DNA of 64,000 bases, from positions 4,030,001-4,094,000 of the forward strand of contig NC_009445.1 of assembly GCF_000026145.1 (NCBI RefSeq), read 5' to 3'. A program made the position numbers and the translations under genes. Source of the stretch: Bradyrhizobium sp. ORS 278. Its GTDB lineage: Bacteria; Pseudomonadota; Alphaproteobacteria; Rhizobiales; Xanthobacteraceae. A model generated the notes under the pieces. That model was not told where the DNA came from and did not search any database. It was given only the letters and a program-made list of their open reading frames with translations. Shown here in pieces: positions 1 through 8,418 of this stretch. The number at the start of each line of letters is the position of its first letter. The stretch's first letter is position 1.

Positions 1-2253
1 GTCGGGAGCAGCCGTCTGCTCCTTCACCTCGGGTTTTGCGGCCTGGCCGGACACCGCGAAACGCAGCCGCATCCAGGCGCCGCGCTGTCCGGCGCGGAAA
101 TCGGCGGCGTCCTTGAGCTCGAGCTTGCCGCCATGGTCCTCAAGCACACGGCCGACGATCGCGAGCCCGAGGCCGGTGCCCTTGGCGCGCGTCGTGACAT
201 AGGGCTCGAGCAGCCGCTGCCGAGCCACTTTGGGCAGGCCGATGCCGTTGTCGATCACGTCGATCAGCACGTCATCGCCTTCGCGCGCGGCGACGACATC
301 GATGCGGCCCTTGCCGAGCTCCTCTTGCGGGACCACCTCGATCGCCTCGGTGGCGTTCTTGATGATGTTGGTCAGCGCCTGCGAGATCAGACGGCGGTCG
401 AACTGCGCGCGCAACGGGTCCTGCTTGATGTCGGTCTCGATGTCGATCTCGGGATGGGCGACCTTCATCAGGAACACGGCCTGGCGCACCGCGTCGGCGA
501 CATCCTCGCCTTCCATCACCGGCTTCGGCATCCGCGCGAATCGCGAGAACTCGTCGACCATTCGCCTGATGTCGTCGACCTGCCGCACGATCGTCTCGGT
601 ACATTGCTCAAATACGGCCTTGTCCTCGGTGATGACCTTGCCGAATTTGCGGCGGATGCGCTCCGCGGACAGCTGAATTGGCGTGAGCGGATTCTTGATC
701 TCGTGTGCGATGCGCCGCGCGACGTCGCCCCATGCCGAGGTGCGCTGCGCCGACACCAATTCAGTGATGTCGTCGAGCGTGATGATGTAGCTGTCGCGCG
801 CCTGGTTGGTCTGCTCGGCGGTGACGCGCACCGACAGATTGCGCTCATGGCCGTCGCGCTGGATCGTGATCTGTCCCTGCACCAGCCGCTGCTTGCCCTC
901 GCGCGCCGTCTTCATCATGTCGTCGAGCTCGGGCAGCACCTCGGACAGCGGATGATCGAGCACCTCCTGCTCGGCATGGCCGATCAGTTTCTCGGCCGAA
1001 CGGTTGAGGATGCCGACGCTGCCCGACGCATCGACGCCGATGATGCCGGCCGAGGCCGACGACAGCACGGCCTCGATGAAGCGGCGCCGGCTGTCGATTA
1101 GGTCGCTGGCGCTCACCAGCTCGTCGCGCTGAGTGCGCAGCTCCTGCGTCATCTTGTTGAAGGTCTGGCCGAGCTGGGCGAGATCGCCCTCCGAGCGATG
1201 CACCGGCACCTGGACGTGGAGGTCGCCGGTCGCGACCGTATGCGCGGCGTTCATCAGCTGCCGGATCGGCGCCACAAGCCAGTTCGCGAAGTTCAGGCCG
1301 ATTAGTACCGACGCCATCAGGATAGTGAGCGCGATGACCGCGAACATCAACGCCAGCGCCACCTGGATGCCCAGGCGGCGCGACTCGAGCTGGGTGTACT
1401 CGGCGGCGGACAGCTCGGTCTGCTTGAGCCGCTCCACCACGATCGGGTCGAGCGGACGCGCGACATACAGGAACGTGTCGTCGAACTTTCGCAGTCGGAT
1501 CACGGCGGCCACGTTGTTCTGGTCGGGCAGCACGGCGATCTCGGGCTTGTCCTCGCCGACGTTCTTCAGCATGTCCGGCGGCGGCGGCGCGTAGGTCAGC
1601 GGAATGCCGCCGGTCTCCGCCGACAGGATCGGATCGGTGTTCTTGTCGATGATCATGGCGCCCGGCAGGTTACGCGTGGCCGCGTCGGCGACGAGCATCT
1701 GCAGGAACGACTGGCGGTCCTGGTCGAACAGCAGCCGTGCATAGGAGACATCGTTTGCCATGCCAACGATGTCGCCGTAGATCAGCTGCGCGTGCGCCTG
1801 CATGTAGGCGCTGGCGATAATGCGCGAGTTCTGGATCACCTCGCGGGTTGGGCCCGAGAACAGCCGGTCCAGGCCGCGGTCGATGACGACGTTGGCGACC
1901 ATGGCCACCATCACTGCCGGCAGCACCGCGATGACCGAGAACAGGCTGACGATCTGGACGTGCAGCCGGGCCGCCGCCCGGCCCCGCCGCCGCGCCTGGA
2001 TCATCTGCCAGACCTCGCGGACGATGATTCCGACCAGAACCAGGATCGTACCGATGTCGATCAGGTAGAAGGTGTTGACGACCTCGGCGGTTGGCTCGAT
2101 CGGGCTCAGGCCGACCAGCACGATGAAGGTCAGAAACGCCGACAGCAGCGCGAGCCCGACCGCCACCGGCGCCAGCCAGGTGCGCCAGGTCCAGCGCCGG
2201 GCGTCGGCGGACGATGGGTCGAAGGGGGTGGCCGAAGCTTCTGCGCTGGTCAT
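1..2253 (-). CDS. ntrY: Nitrogen regulation sensor histidine kinase NtrY (3' end beyond window)
   Basis: Membrane sensor kinase of the NtrY/NtrX nitrogen system. The frame is open from the ATG at 2253 to position 1, giving 751 residues; NtrY is usually somewhat longer, so a short C-terminal part is missing. The N-terminal third has several hydrophobic segments followed by a HAMP-like and a PAS-like region. The H-box reads [18 protein letters not shown] with His517 as the predicted phosphorylation site, and the ATP-binding domain runs to the window edge. In most Rhizobiales this gene directly follows ntrC. Here ntrC ends 8.7 kb away, so ntrY probably needs its own promoter in 2254-2455. The ribosome-binding site is weak. 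Confidence 0.93.
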   Translation of the reverse strand, partial: MTSAEASATPFDPSSADARRWTWRTWLAPVAVGLALLSAFLTFIVLVGLSPIEPTAEVVNTFYLIDIGTILVLVGIIVREVWQMIQARRRGRAAARLHVQIVSLFSVIAVLPAVMVAMVANVVIDRGLDRLFSGPTREVIQNSRIIASAYMQAHAQLIYGDIVGMANDVSYARLLFDQDRQSFLQMLVADAATRNLPGAMIIDKNTDPILSAETGGIPLTYAPPPPDMLKNVGEDKPEIAVLPDQNNVAAVIRLRKFDDTFLYVARPLDPIVVERLKQTELSAAEYTQLESRRLGIQVALALMFAVIALTILMASVLIGLNFANWLVAPIRQLMNAAHTVATGDLHVQVPVHRSEGDLAQLGQTFNKMTQELRTQRDELVSASDLIDSRRRFIEAVLSSASAGIIGVDASGSVGILNRSAEKLIGHAEQEVLDHPLSEVLPELDDMMKTAREGKQRLVQGQITIQRDGHERNLSVRVTAEQTNQARDSYIITLDDITELVSAQRTSAWGDVARRIAHEIKNPLTPIQLSAERIRRKFGKVITEDKAVFEQCTETIVRQVDDIRRMVDEFSRFARMPKPVMEGEDVADAVRQAVFLMKVAHPEIDIETDIKQDPLRAQFDRRLISQALTNIIKNATEAIEVVPQEELGKGRIDVVAAREGDDVLIDVIDNGIGLPKVARQRLLEPYVTTRAKGTGLGLAIVGRVLEDHGGKLELKDAADFRAGQRGAWMRLRFAVSGQAAKPEVKEQTAAPD

Positions 2254-2330
2254 TCCGGCAAGGGGTGTGATGTGAACGCGGCACGTCCAAAGGAATCGGA
2301 CTGATGCATTCCTACCACGCTGTTGCCAAA

Positions 2331-2377
2331 TTGCGACAAATCCACGGCGCGGAAGCGCGTCGCGGATTTGTCTGCAA
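2331..2377 (-). terminator. Long inverted repeat between the iclR-type gene and ntrY, possible terminator
   Basis: The arms TTGCGACAAATCC (2331-2343) and GGATTTGTCTGCAA (2364-2377) pair almost completely, and the GC-rich interior can pair further (GCGC, GGAA, GCGC). It lies about 80 bp beyond the stop of the iclR-type gene and about 80 bp before the ntrY start, so it could end the iclR transcript or be an ntrY control site. There is no clean T-run, so the terminator reading is an inference. Confidence 0.5.
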
Positions 2378-2455
2378 TATTTCTCATCTGTGGCACCTTC
2401 GATGACGCGGTATTCGGGAACCTTTGCAGCCCATTGCGCCTGGGCCGCGGGGGTC

Positions 2456-3265
2456 CTACCCGCCACATGCCGTGGTCAAATCGATGCCGGCGGTCTTCAG
2501 CAGCGGCCGGATCTCCTCGGCGCGCGCCGGGGTCAACCGGGTGACCGGACCGGACAGGGCGAGAGCGCCGAGCAACGCGCCGCCAGGCCCGAATACCGGC
2601 GTCGCAACAGCCGCAGAATGCGGATCGGTGACGCCGCTGGTGAAAATCGGCGTGTCGATCTCCGCCGTGGCGCGGCCGCGATCGAAATGTCGAAGCACCT
2701 GGGCAATGGCCGACTTGTCCATCGGGCGGAGATCGCCAGGCTGGACATGCATGCGAATCTGGTTCGCGCTCTCGACCCGGAACAGGCACAGGCGCTGATC
2801 GCCCCGGCGCGTATAGAACGATGCCGTTTCGCCGGTCGCCCGCGCCAGCTTCTCCAGCACGGGTGTCACGTGATCGGCGAGACCGAAGGCATGCTGGTAG
2901 CAGGCGGCAAGCCGCATCACCTCGGCGTCGAGCCGGTAGCCGCCGTCGTCGACCCGCCGGATCAATCCGAAGCTTTCCAACGACAGCGCCATGCGCATGA
3001 CCGTGGTCTTGATCAGTCCGGTGCGCCTGGTCAGCTCTGCGAGGCTGACCTCGCCGTCGCCGCGTTGAAAGGCCGTCAACACGCTCAGCGCCCGATCGAC
3101 GGCAGAGACGCCTTTCAGGCCCGACGTCGTCTCGGCCTTCGCGGTCTTGGCCTTCGCGGTCTTGCTGGGGGTTTTCGATGTCTTCGCCACGTCCTGATTC
3201 CCGAAGCCGACCGCCATCGGGCGGCCGTTTCGAGAGGGTATACACATACGCGACAGGAAGTTCAC
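2456..3265 (-). CDS. IclR-family transcriptional regulator
   Basis: Predicted DNA-binding regulator of the neighbouring catabolic genes. After a basic, lysine-rich N-terminal tail comes a winged helix-turn-helix (SLAELTRRTGLIKTTVMRM and following) and then the IclR effector-binding domain to the end. Length is typical for IclR proteins apart from the extended N-terminus. The full frame begins with GTG at 3265; ATG codons at 3247 and 3214 are alternatives and none has a strong ribosome-binding site. It lies 17 bp behind the RraA-like gene in the same direction, so the two are probably cotranscribed. The effector is unknown, most likely an intermediate of the pathway encoded alongside. Confidence 0.88.
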   Translation of the reverse strand: MNFLSRMCIPSRNGRPMAVGFGNQDVAKTSKTPSKTAKAKTAKAETTSGLKGVSAVDRALSVLTAFQRGDGEVSLAELTRRTGLIKTTVMRMALSLESFGLIRRVDDGGYRLDAEVMRLAACYQHAFGLADHVTPVLEKLARATGETASFYTRRGDQRLCLFRVESANQIRMHVQPGDLRPMDKSAIAQVLRHFDRGRATAEIDTPIFTSGVTDPHSAAVATPVFGPGGALLGALALSGPVTRLTPARAEEIRPLLKTAGIDLTTACGG

Positions 3266-3282
3266 GCGGCGCGAACCGGGGC

Positions 3283-3963
3283 TCAGCCCATGTATTCGAC
3301 GCCGCGCTTCTTCAGTTCGTCATCGACCCATGAACGGTCGTTGCGGCCGGCGGCGATGGCTGCGAGCTGCGCGGTCTCGACCTCGTGCTTCTTCGTCGCG
3401 GCGGCGAAGACCGACTCAGCGTCCGCGAAGGGGACGCAGACGAGGCCGTCATCATCGCCGAGGATCAGGTCGCCCGGATGGATGACCATGCCGTCGATCG
3501 CGATCGCGACATTGATCTCGCCGGGACCATCCTTGTAGGGACCGCGATGGGTCACCCCGGCGGCGAAGATCGGAAACGTGCCGGCCCGGATCGCTGCGGC
3601 ATCACGCACCGAGCCGTTGATGACCACACCACCGAGGCCGCGCCGCTCGGCATGCGCGATCATCATCTCGCCGATCAGCGCATTGGAGAGATCGCCGCCG
3701 GCATCGACGACGACGATGTCACCCGGCTCGGCCATGTCGAGCGCCTTGTGCAGCATCAGATTGTCGCCGGGGCGCGATTTCACGGTGATCGCAGGTCCTG
3801 CGAGCACGCCGCCGCCATGCATCGGCCGGAGCCTCGGGCCGGCTGCGGTCATTCGCGACATGCTGTCGCTGACATTGGCGACCGGGAGCGTCCGGTACCG
3901 CTCCACCAGGTCCTTCGACACTCTCTGTTTCGGATTCGGATAAATTCGAAAACCGGCGGTCAT
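3283..3963 (-). CDS. RraA-like aldolase (4-hydroxy-4-methyl-2-oxoglutarate / 4-carboxy-4-hydroxy-2-oxoadipate type)
   Basis: Member of the RraA/HMG-aldolase fold, which in catabolic settings cleaves 4-hydroxy-2-oxo acids to pyruvate using a divalent metal. The family signature is seen in GGVVINGSVRDAAAI and in the preceding glycine-rich strand (VVDAGGDLSNALIGE). At 226 residues it has the usual length. The ATG at 3963 is chosen because GAGGAG lies 7 nt upstream; the frame itself extends to 4017. It is transcribed divergently from the 2-hydroxyacid dehydrogenase gene and is followed by the IclR regulator. A role in the last cleavage step of an aromatic- or lactone-derived acid pathway is inferred from context, and the exact substrate is unknown. 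Confidence 0.85.
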   Translation of the reverse strand: MTAGFRIYPNPKQRVSKDLVERYRTLPVANVSDSMSRMTAAGPRLRPMHGGGVLAGPAITVKSRPGDNLMLHKALDMAEPGDIVVVDAGGDLSNALIGEMMIAHAERRGLGGVVINGSVRDAAAIRAGTFPIFAAGVTHRGPYKDGPGEINVAIAIDGMVIHPGDLILGDDDGLVCVPFADAESVFAAATKKHEVETAQLAAIAAGRNDRSWVDDELKKRGVEYMG

Positions 3964-4048
3964 GACATGCTCCTCGTTGCGATCGTCCCTGCGGCTCTGC
4001 CGATCGGCGGTTGACAAGATGAGCCGTCAGGGCGATACGTACAAAAAA

Positions 4049-4063
4049 TGCAACGCCGTTTCA
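4049..4063. promoter_or_regulatory. Candidate IclR operator in the divergent promoter region
   Basis: The sequence TGCAACGCCGTTTCA is an imperfect 15-bp inverted repeat between the divergent RraA-like and dehydrogenase genes. Its reverse complement, TGAAACGGCGTTGCA, matches the perfect palindrome at 10741-10755 in 13 of 15 positions, and the A/T-rich flank is shared as well. A TTGACA at 4011-4016 followed after 17 bp by GATACG is a possible rightward promoter just upstream. That the local IclR protein binds here is an inference. Confidence 0.6.
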
Positions 4064-4196
4064 ATTTGAAAATTCGGCGCGGGAAACGGCCGGCATCTCG
4101 TCGAGGAGCGGCCTGCGGCGACAATGCCGCGGCTCGGCTGGGCCGCCCTCGCGAGCCGGTCAGCGGGCGTTGCCGCCAGCAAGCAGAGGCAGCGAC

Positions 4197-5177
4197 ATGC
4201 GGTACAAACTTCTCATCACCGGGCCCGCGCTCACCGCAGAGGCGACGGCGATCGCCGCCCGGCGCGGCGCAGCGCTGGTTGACAATCCGCGCTATGCAAG
4301 CCCGCAGGAACTGGCGGAGATCACAGCCCGCGAGCAGCCCGACGGCATCATCGTGCGGCAGGGCAAGATCGATGATCAGGTGATCGGCGCCTCGCAAAAG
4401 CTCAAGGCGATCGCCAAGCACGGCGTCGGCTACGACAATATCGATGTCGAGGCCGCCGACCGCCGCGGCATCCCGGTGTTCGTTGCGCGCGGCGCCAATT
4501 CACAATCCGTGGCGGAACTCGCCTTCGCGCTGATGTTCGCGGTGGCTCGCGAGATCCCGCACCTCGATGCACGGATCAAGACCGGGCATTGGGACAAGGC
4601 GACGACCAAGGGGGCCCAACTGCTCGGCCGCAGCCTGGGCGTCATCGGCTTCGGCGAGATCGGCCGTATCCTGGTCGGTCTGGTTCAGCCGCTCCACATG
4701 GAGGTCCGCATCTTCGATCCTTATATGCCCGCCGATGCCGAGATCTCAGGCGCCGAGCGCGCCGGCAGCCTGGACGAGATCCTGACGGCGAGCGACGTGA
4801 TCAGCCTGCATTGCCCGTTGATGCCGCAGACGCGCAACATGATCGGCCGCGACCAGCTTGCGCGCATGCGCCGCAACGCGATCCTTATCAATACCGCGCG
4901 GGGCGGGCTGATCGACGAGGCGGCCCTGTACGACGCGTTGCGCGACGGCGTCATCGCCGGCGCCGGTCTGGATTCGTTTGCGGAGGAGCCGGCGAAGCCA
5001 GATCTTCCGCTGCTGGCCCTGTCCAATGTGGTGGTGACGCCGCATGCCGGCGCCAGCACACAGGAGGCCCGTGATGCGATGGGCGTGATCGCGGTCAACC
5101 ACGTCATGGACGTTCTGGAAGGCAAGACCTTCGACCGGCGGGCGCTGGTCAACAAGACACAGCTCAGCTTCGCCTGA
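4197..5177 (+). CDS. D-isomer specific 2-hydroxyacid dehydrogenase
   Basis: NAD(P)-dependent oxidoreductase of the D-3-phosphoglycerate dehydrogenase-like family, interconverting 2-oxo and 2-hydroxy acids in the cytoplasm. Seen are the Rossmann motif GVIGFGEIG near the middle, the NTARGGLID signature and the catalytic His in TPHAGASTQEARD near the C-terminus. The 326-residue length is typical. The ATG at 4197 has GAGGC just upstream and is preferred over the ATG at 4170. It is the first gene of a rightward operon with the MFS transporter, amidohydrolase and lactonase genes. Together with the RraA-like aldolase it fits breakdown of a hydroxy/oxo-dicarboxylic acid. It is probably not serA itself, which would lie in a biosynthetic context. 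Confidence 0.88.
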   Translation: MRYKLLITGPALTAEATAIAARRGAALVDNPRYASPQELAEITAREQPDGIIVRQGKIDDQVIGASQKLKAIAKHGVGYDNIDVEAADRRGIPVFVARGANSQSVAELAFALMFAVAREIPHLDARIKTGHWDKATTKGAQLLGRSLGVIGFGEIGRILVGLVQPLHMEVRIFDPYMPADAEISGAERAGSLDEILTASDVISLHCPLMPQTRNMIGRDQLARMRRNAILINTARGGLIDEAALYDALRDGVIAGAGLDSFAEEPAKPDLPLLALSNVVVTPHAGASTQEARDAMGVIAVNHVMDVLEGKTFDRRALVNKTQLSFA

Positions 5178-5209
5178 GCACACAACAACAAACAATCTGG
5201 GAGGATAAC

Positions 5210-6547
5210 ATGGCTGAAGCTGCGGCGGCGCCGAGTGCGCTCGAACGAACCACCATGCGCCGTGTATCCTGGCGCATCATGCCGTTCATGATGATCTGCT
5301 ATCTCTTCGCGATCCTCGACCGCGGCAATGTCGGCATGGCGTCGCTGCAGATGGTGCACGATCTCGGCATGTCGAAGGCGGTGTTCGGCTTCGGCGCCAG
5401 CCTGTTCTTCTTCTCCTACTTCCTGATGGAAGTGCCCAGCAATCTGGCGCTGCAGCGCTTCGGCGCGCGGCGCTGGATCGCGCGGATCATGATCACCTGG
5501 GGGATCATCTCGGCCGGCATGGCCTTCGTCCAGGGCCAGAACTCGTTCTACGTCATGCGCTTCCTGCTCGGGGCGGCGGAGGCCGGCTTCTTCCCCGGCG
5601 TGTTGCTCTATCTGACCTATTGGCTGCCCGCGAACTATCGCGGTCGCCTGATCGCGCTGTTCGGCATCTCGATCCCGGCCGCGAGCTTCATCGGCTCGCC
5701 GCTGGGCGGCCTGCTGCTCGATCTCGACGGCCTGCTCGGCCTTCGCGGCTGGCAATGGCTGTTCATCGTGGAAGGCGTCCCAACGGTGCTGCTCGGCCTC
5801 GTCTGTCTGGCCATTCTCACCGACCGCCCAGAGGAGGCGCGCTGGCTGCGCGACGACGAGCGCTCCTGGCTGTGCAACGAGCTCAATCGCGAGAGGGCGG
5901 GCCGTCCGTCTGCGGCGGCCAAGACCGGCTGGGGGTCGTTCCTGCAGCTCTTGCGCAACCCTGTCGTCTGGGCCATGGCCCTCGCCTGCTCCGGCGCCTC
6001 GGCCGCCGGCTCGGTGCTCGGCGTCTGGCAGCCGCAGTTCCTGAAATCATTCGGTCTCACCAACCTGGAGACCGGCCTGATCAACTCGATTCCCTATGGC
6101 GTAGCCTGCGTGCTGATGGTGCTATGGGGCCGTCACTCCGACAAGACGGGGGAGCGCCGCTGGCACACGGCGCTGACGCTGCTGCTGATCGCGTTCGGCT
6201 TCCTCGGCGTCTTCGTCATCCACTCCTTGATGGGCACCGTCATTCTGCTCAGCCTCGTCCTGGTCGGTGCCTACGCCTTCAAGGGCCCGTTCTGGGCGCT
6301 GTCGTCGGGCTGGCTCGGCGCGGGATCGGTCGCGGCCGGACTCGCGATGATCAATGCTGTGTCGAACCTGATCGGCGGCGGCCTGATGGTGAACATCTAT
6401 GGCAGCGTGCTGGATGCGACCGGCAATTACGGATTGGCACTGCTGCCGATCGCGATCGTGACCACGATCGGCGCCGGGCTGGTGCTTGTCATCAGCCGGC
6501 CGCGCAGTGCCGACACAGCGATCCTGGCTGCCACCAAGGAGGCGTGA
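5210..6547 (+). CDS. MFS transporter, anion:cation symporter (ACS) type
   Basis: Inner-membrane proton symporter of the ACS/phthalate-tartrate permease group, 445 residues with about 12 hydrophobic segments. The N-terminal region MMICYLFAILDRGNVGMASL is characteristic of ACS importers of organic acids, and the RFGARRWIARI loop matches the MFS loop between helices 2 and 3. GGGAGG lies 8 nt before the ATG. It starts 32 bp after the dehydrogenase gene and its stop is 1 bp from the start of the amidohydrolase gene, so it is operonic. It is a paralog of the transporter at 9345-10664. The substrate is probably an aromatic or sugar-derived carboxylate. Confidence 0.87.
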   Translation: MAEAAAAPSALERTTMRRVSWRIMPFMMICYLFAILDRGNVGMASLQMVHDLGMSKAVFGFGASLFFFSYFLMEVPSNLALQRFGARRWIARIMITWGIISAGMAFVQGQNSFYVMRFLLGAAEAGFFPGVLLYLTYWLPANYRGRLIALFGISIPAASFIGSPLGGLLLDLDGLLGLRGWQWLFIVEGVPTVLLGLVCLAILTDRPEEARWLRDDERSWLCNELNRERAGRPSAAAKTGWGSFLQLLRNPVVWAMALACSGASAAGSVLGVWQPQFLKSFGLTNLETGLINSIPYGVACVLMVLWGRHSDKTGERRWHTALTLLLIAFGFLGVFVIHSLMGTVILLSLVLVGAYAFKGPFWALSSGWLGAGSVAAGLAMINAVSNLIGGGLMVNIYGSVLDATGNYGLALLPIAIVTTIGAGLVLVISRPRSADTAILAATKEA

Positions 6548-6548
6548 C

Positions 6549-7490
6549 ATGGGCAAGTCCTCTCACGTCACCCGGCGCGGCCTGCTGCTCGGTGCCGCGG
6601 CACTTGCCGCCCTGCCGCGCTCGGGACGAAGCCAATCCACCGACACCGTGCGTTGGTCGGCGGGAACGGCGCCGCCCGCCAGGAGAGCGCCACCGCGCGC
6701 GACCGACTGCCACTTCCACACCTACGACGCCGGCTATTCGACGGCGCCCGGCGCGGCGCTGACGCCGCCCGACGCTTCGCCCGAGGACTACAAGGCGCTG
6801 CAGCGCCGGATCGGCACCACGCGCGGCGTGCTCGTCACGCCGTCGACCTATGGCACCGACAACAGCCTGCAGTTGGCGTCGATGAAGGCGCTGGGGCCTG
6901 AGAATGTCCTGATGGTGGCCGTCGTCGCCGAGGATGTCCCGGACGCTGAACTGAAGCGGCTCGATGCGCTCGGCGCGCGCGGCGTGCGCTTCAACCTGCC
7001 CTTCCCCGGTCCGCTCTCGGTGGCTTCGCTCGAAAAGCTGTCGCCAAGGCTGGCCGCGCTTGGCTGGCATTGCGAGATCAACATGCGGCCGCAACAGCTC
7101 GAAGCGGCACAGGATCTGCTGCTGCGTCTGCCATCCCGGATCGTGATCGATCACCTCGGCGCACTGCCGGCCGACGGCCTCAACAGCAATTCCTACACAA
7201 TCATTCGCAGGCTGCTCGACAAGGACAACACCTGGGTCAAGCTGTCGGGCGCCTATCTCAGCAGCCGGTCGCCCTACGCGGAGAGCGCCGCGATCACCGC
7301 GGCCTATGTCCGCGCCGCGCCCGAGCGCATGGTGTGGGGCAGCGACTGGCCGCATCCGACCCGCAAGCCCGACGACAAGCCCGATGATGCCGAGCTGTTC
7401 GACCTGATGGCGAACGCGATGCCGGATCAGGCCACCTTGCAGCGGGTCCTGGTCGACTCGCCTGCCGAGCTCTATGGATTCCCGGCATGA
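6549..7490 (+). CDS. Tat-exported amidohydrolase, 2-pyrone-4,6-dicarboxylate lactonase-like
   Basis: TIM-barrel hydrolase of the COG3618 type, the family of LigI-like lactonases. A twin-arginine signal (THRRG-like VTRRGLLLGAAALAALP) begins at residue 8, predicting folded export to the periplasm. The metal-binding HxH is seen in DCHFHTYD near residue 57 and the C-terminal catalytic Asp in WGSDWPHPT. Length 313 residues. AAGGAGG precedes the ATG and the gene begins right after the transporter stop. Its stop overlaps the next start as ATGA. It is a paralog of the gene at 8419-9348. Lactone hydrolysis is inferred from family membership; LigI itself is cytoplasmic, so export is unusual. Confidence 0.85.
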   Translation: MGKSSHVTRRGLLLGAAALAALPRSGRSQSTDTVRWSAGTAPPARRAPPRATDCHFHTYDAGYSTAPGAALTPPDASPEDYKALQRRIGTTRGVLVTPSTYGTDNSLQLASMKALGPENVLMVAVVAEDVPDAELKRLDALGARGVRFNLPFPGPLSVASLEKLSPRLAALGWHCEINMRPQQLEAAQDLLLRLPSRIVIDHLGALPADGLNSNSYTIIRRLLDKDNTWVKLSGAYLSSRSPYAESAAITAAYVRAAPERMVWGSDWPHPTRKPDDKPDDAELFDLMANAMPDQATLQRVLVDSPAELYGFPA

Positions 7491-8407
7491 GCTGGTTCGC
7501 GCCGCCCCGCCGCATCGACACCCGGATCTTCACCCGGCTGCCGGATCATTTCCGCAAAGCCCGGCGCAGCGCCTGGGCGGATGCGAACCAAGGTGGCCGC
7601 GCCATCGACAGCTTTCTCGAAGGCCCCTCCTTCGACCGTCAGGGCCGGCTCTACGTCACCGACATTCCGTTCGGCCGCGTCTTCCGGATCGATCCCGACG
7701 GTGCTTGGACCCTCATCACCGAGTATGACGGCTGGCCCAACGGCCTCAAGATCCATGCCGACGGCCGCATCTTCATCACCGACTACAAGCGCGGCCTGAT
7801 GCTGCTCGATCCCGGCAACGGCCAGATCACGCCGTTCCTGGAGACGGCGGCGACCGAGAGCTTCAAGGGCGTCAACGATCTGGTGTTCGGACGCTCCGGC
7901 ACGCTGTACTTCACCGACCAGGGCCAGACCGGCATGCATGATCCCACCGGTCGGGTCTGGCGGCTCGGCACCGACGGCCGCCTGAGCTGCCTCGTCAACA
8001 CGATCCCGAGTCCGAACGGCATCGTGGTCGATCCCCACGAGACGTTCCTGCTGGTCGCCGTCACCCGCGCCAACCAGGTCTGGCGCATTCCGTTGCCCGC
8101 GAGCGGGATCACCACCAAGGTCGGCGTGTTCGTGAACCTGCACGGTGGTCCGGGTGGCCCCGATGGTCTGGCGCTCGACCGCGACGGCAATCTCCTGATA
8201 TGTCACACCGGCTTCGGCTCGGTGTGGCGGGTGTCGCATGTGGCCGAGCCGCTCGACCGCATCGTCTCATGCGCTGATGTCGGCACCACCAATCTCGCCT
8301 TCGGCGGCAAGGACAATCGCAGCCTGTTCGTTACCGAGAGCCGGACCGGTTCGATTCTTCGCGCCGATCTCGAGACCCCGGGTCTGCCGATATACTCGCA
8401 CGCCTGA
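7487..8407 (+). CDS. SMP-30/gluconolactonase-family protein
   Basis: Six-bladed beta-propeller lactonase family; such enzymes hydrolyse sugar lactones with a divalent metal. Seen are repeated propeller segments such as EGPSFDRQGRLYVTDIPFGR, GVNDLVFGRSGTLYFTDQG, SPNGIVVDPHETFLL and GPDGLALDRDGNLLI, including the Glu and Asn/Asp positions expected for the metal site. No signal peptide is visible, so it is probably cytoplasmic. Length 306 residues is normal. It is coupled to the upstream amidohydrolase by a 4-bp ATGA overlap and ends the rightward operon, 11 bp from the convergent amidohydrolase gene. Confidence 0.88.
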   Translation: MSWFAPPRRIDTRIFTRLPDHFRKARRSAWADANQGGRAIDSFLEGPSFDRQGRLYVTDIPFGRVFRIDPDGAWTLITEYDGWPNGLKIHADGRIFITDYKRGLMLLDPGNGQITPFLETAATESFKGVNDLVFGRSGTLYFTDQGQTGMHDPTGRVWRLGTDGRLSCLVNTIPSPNGIVVDPHETFLLVAVTRANQVWRIPLPASGITTKVGVFVNLHGGPGGPDGLALDRDGNLLICHTGFGSVWRVSHVAEPLDRIVSCADVGTTNLAFGGKDNRSLFVTESRTGSILRADLETPGLPIYSHA

Positions 8408-8418
8408 GGCGGCCTAAG

